Part shown: one piece after another, positions 13,058-13,920 of the stretch
Layout of the letters: each line of letters begins with the position of its first letter
How positions within the stretch are numbered: the stretch's first letter is position 1
NCBI GenBank assembly: GCA_016292455.1
Contig: JAEDIL010000046.1
Coordinates: 1-13,920 of the forward strand
Direction of reading: 5' to 3'
Source of the DNA: Clostridiaceae bacterium
GTDB lineage: Bacteria; Bacillota; Clostridia; Oscillospirales; Acutalibacteraceae
DNA length: 13,920 nucleotides
Program-made: the position numbers and the translations under genes
Notes under the pieces: generated by a model
What the model was told of the DNA's origin: nothing
The model's database searches: none
The model's input: the letters and a program-made list of their open reading frames with translations, nothing else

Positions 13058-13920
13058 ATGAAAACTACCGTCAAAGCCTTTGCAAAAATCAACCTCATGC
13101 TTGACATTTTAAGAACGCTGGAAAACGGCTTTCACGAGCTATTTATGCTCATGCAGTCGGTCAGCCTTTGCGACCTTGTGACAGTTGAAACTAACAGCAG
13201 CGGTGAAATCACCCTCAGCTGCGACAACGCCGAAATCCCCACCGGAAAGGAAAATATTGCCTACAAAGCCGCAGAATCATTTTTTAAGCACACAGGAATT
13301 CAAAATCCGGGCATTAAAATCAGCATTGAGAAAAGAATTCCCCACGCCGCCGGTCTCGCCGGAGGGAGTGCCGACGCTGCCGGGGCAGTTGCGGCGCTCA
13401 AAAGGCTTTTTGCTCCCGGAATTTCCGACAGAGAAATTGCAGAAATCTGCGCAGAAGTCGGCTCTGACGTTCCGTTCTGCGCCCTGGGCGGAACAATGCT
13501 TGCGCAGTACACGGGAACCGTTATTTCCTATCTTCCTGAGCTGAAAACCGGAAAAATCGTCATTGTCAAGCCTGAAATGTCCGTTTCAACCGGAAAGGCA
13601 TACAGCGCTTTTGACACGGCCGAAAAGGTTCGTCATCTTGACAGAAGCGGAATGCTTGAAGCAGTCATGAAAAGTGACATTTCAGGCGTTTACAGCAGGG
13701 TTGACAACGTTTTTGAGCAGTTCATCGACGTTCCGGAACGCGTCACGATAAAAGCCTCTATGCGCAGGCACAACTGTGCCTGCTGCTGCATGAGCGGCAG
13801 CGGTCCGAGTGTTTTCGGCATTTTTGAAAGCGAAAAGGACGCCGAAAGCTGTTTTGAGGAGCTGAAAAAAATCTTTCCTCAGACCTATCTCTGCGACGCC
13901 GTTGAAAGCGGAACTGAGGT
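13058..13920 (+). CDS. ispE: 4-diphosphocytidyl-2-C-methyl-D-erythritol kinase (partial, runs off the window)
   Basis: MEP-pathway kinase that phosphorylates CDP-methylerythritol on the way to isoprenoids; cytoplasmic, GHMP kinase family. The 287 visible codons are about full length for the family, so only the last residues are missing. The signatures are Lys10 in AKINLMLDIL, NGFHEL (23-28), the ATP loop PHAAGLAGGSADAAG (95-109), Asp137 in VGSDVPF as catalytic base, and MSGSGPSVFG (245-254). AAAGGA lies 7 bases before ATG 13058. Just before the third motif, a cysteine-rich HNCACCC stretch (238-244) replaces the usual small residues. No promoter fits between the preceding terminator and the start, so its transcription comes by read-through or from inside the transporter gene. 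Confidence 0.95.
   Translation, partial: MKTTVKAFAKINLMLDILRTLENGFHELFMLMQSVSLCDLVTVETNSSGEITLSCDNAEIPTGKENIAYKAAESFFKHTGIQNPGIKISIEKRIPHAAGLAGGSADAAGAVAALKRLFAPGISDREIAEICAEVGSDVPFCALGGTMLAQYTGTVISYLPELKTGKIVIVKPEMSVSTGKAYSAFDTAEKVRHLDRSGMLEAVMKSDISGVYSRVDNVFEQFIDVPERVTIKASMRRHNCACCCMSGSGPSVFGIFESEKDAESCFEELKKIFPQTYLCDAVESGTE

Overview
The window looks like chromosomal DNA of an anaerobic Gram-positive Firmicute, most likely a gut-type Clostridia or Oscillospirales member of moderate GC. This is inferred from a LexA (DinR/Bacillus-type) SOS box, strong purine-rich ribosome binding sites, vegetative promoters with exact 17-bp spacers, U-tailed hairpin terminators, occasional TTG starts, a lipobox sugar-binding lipoprotein and the MEP-pathway gene ispE. 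No phage, transposon, CRISPR, tRNA or rRNA is visible.

Layout. (1) 203-5861, plus strand: a five-gene maltodextrin-type operon, consisting of malQ (4-alpha-glucanotransferase), a sugar-binding lipoprotein, two MalF/MalG-type permeases and an MsmX/UgpC-type ATPase. The genes overlap or are tightly spaced, and a long hairpin follows at 5895-5957. The importer would bring in linear oligosaccharides and MalQ would rearrange them in the cytoplasm. (2) 5951-7189, minus: dinB (DNA polymerase IV) with its own 17-bp-spaced promoter and a perfect LexA box beside the -10. (3) 7319-9099, minus: two RimK-like ATP-grasp ligase genes overlapping by 4 bp, closed by a terminator whose stem begins inside the last codons. 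(4) 9252-10181 (or 10190), minus: an exported alpha/beta hydrolase with a strong promoter. It lies upstream of the ATP-grasp pair in the same orientation, and no promoter is evident between them. (5) 10343-11314, plus: an RluC/RluD-type pseudouridine synthase, divergent from the hydrolase. (6) 11466-12998, plus: a GPH-family (MelB-like) sugar:cation symporter with its own promoter and a LacI-type operator-like palindrome in the leader. (7) 13058 to the window edge, plus: ispE, nearly complete.

Most of the window is ordinary metabolism and housekeeping. The part least explained by known biology is the tandem ATP-grasp pair (7319-9099). One member keeps the RimK E-x-N metal-binding signature and the other has E-x-E in its place. 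No peptide or protein substrate is recognisable nearby. The leader before this pair can form two mutually exclusive hairpins. Two other arrangements deserve attention: a perfect terminator ending 17 bp before the ispE start with no room for a promoter, and the operator-like palindrome before the GPH transporter with no regulator gene in the window.
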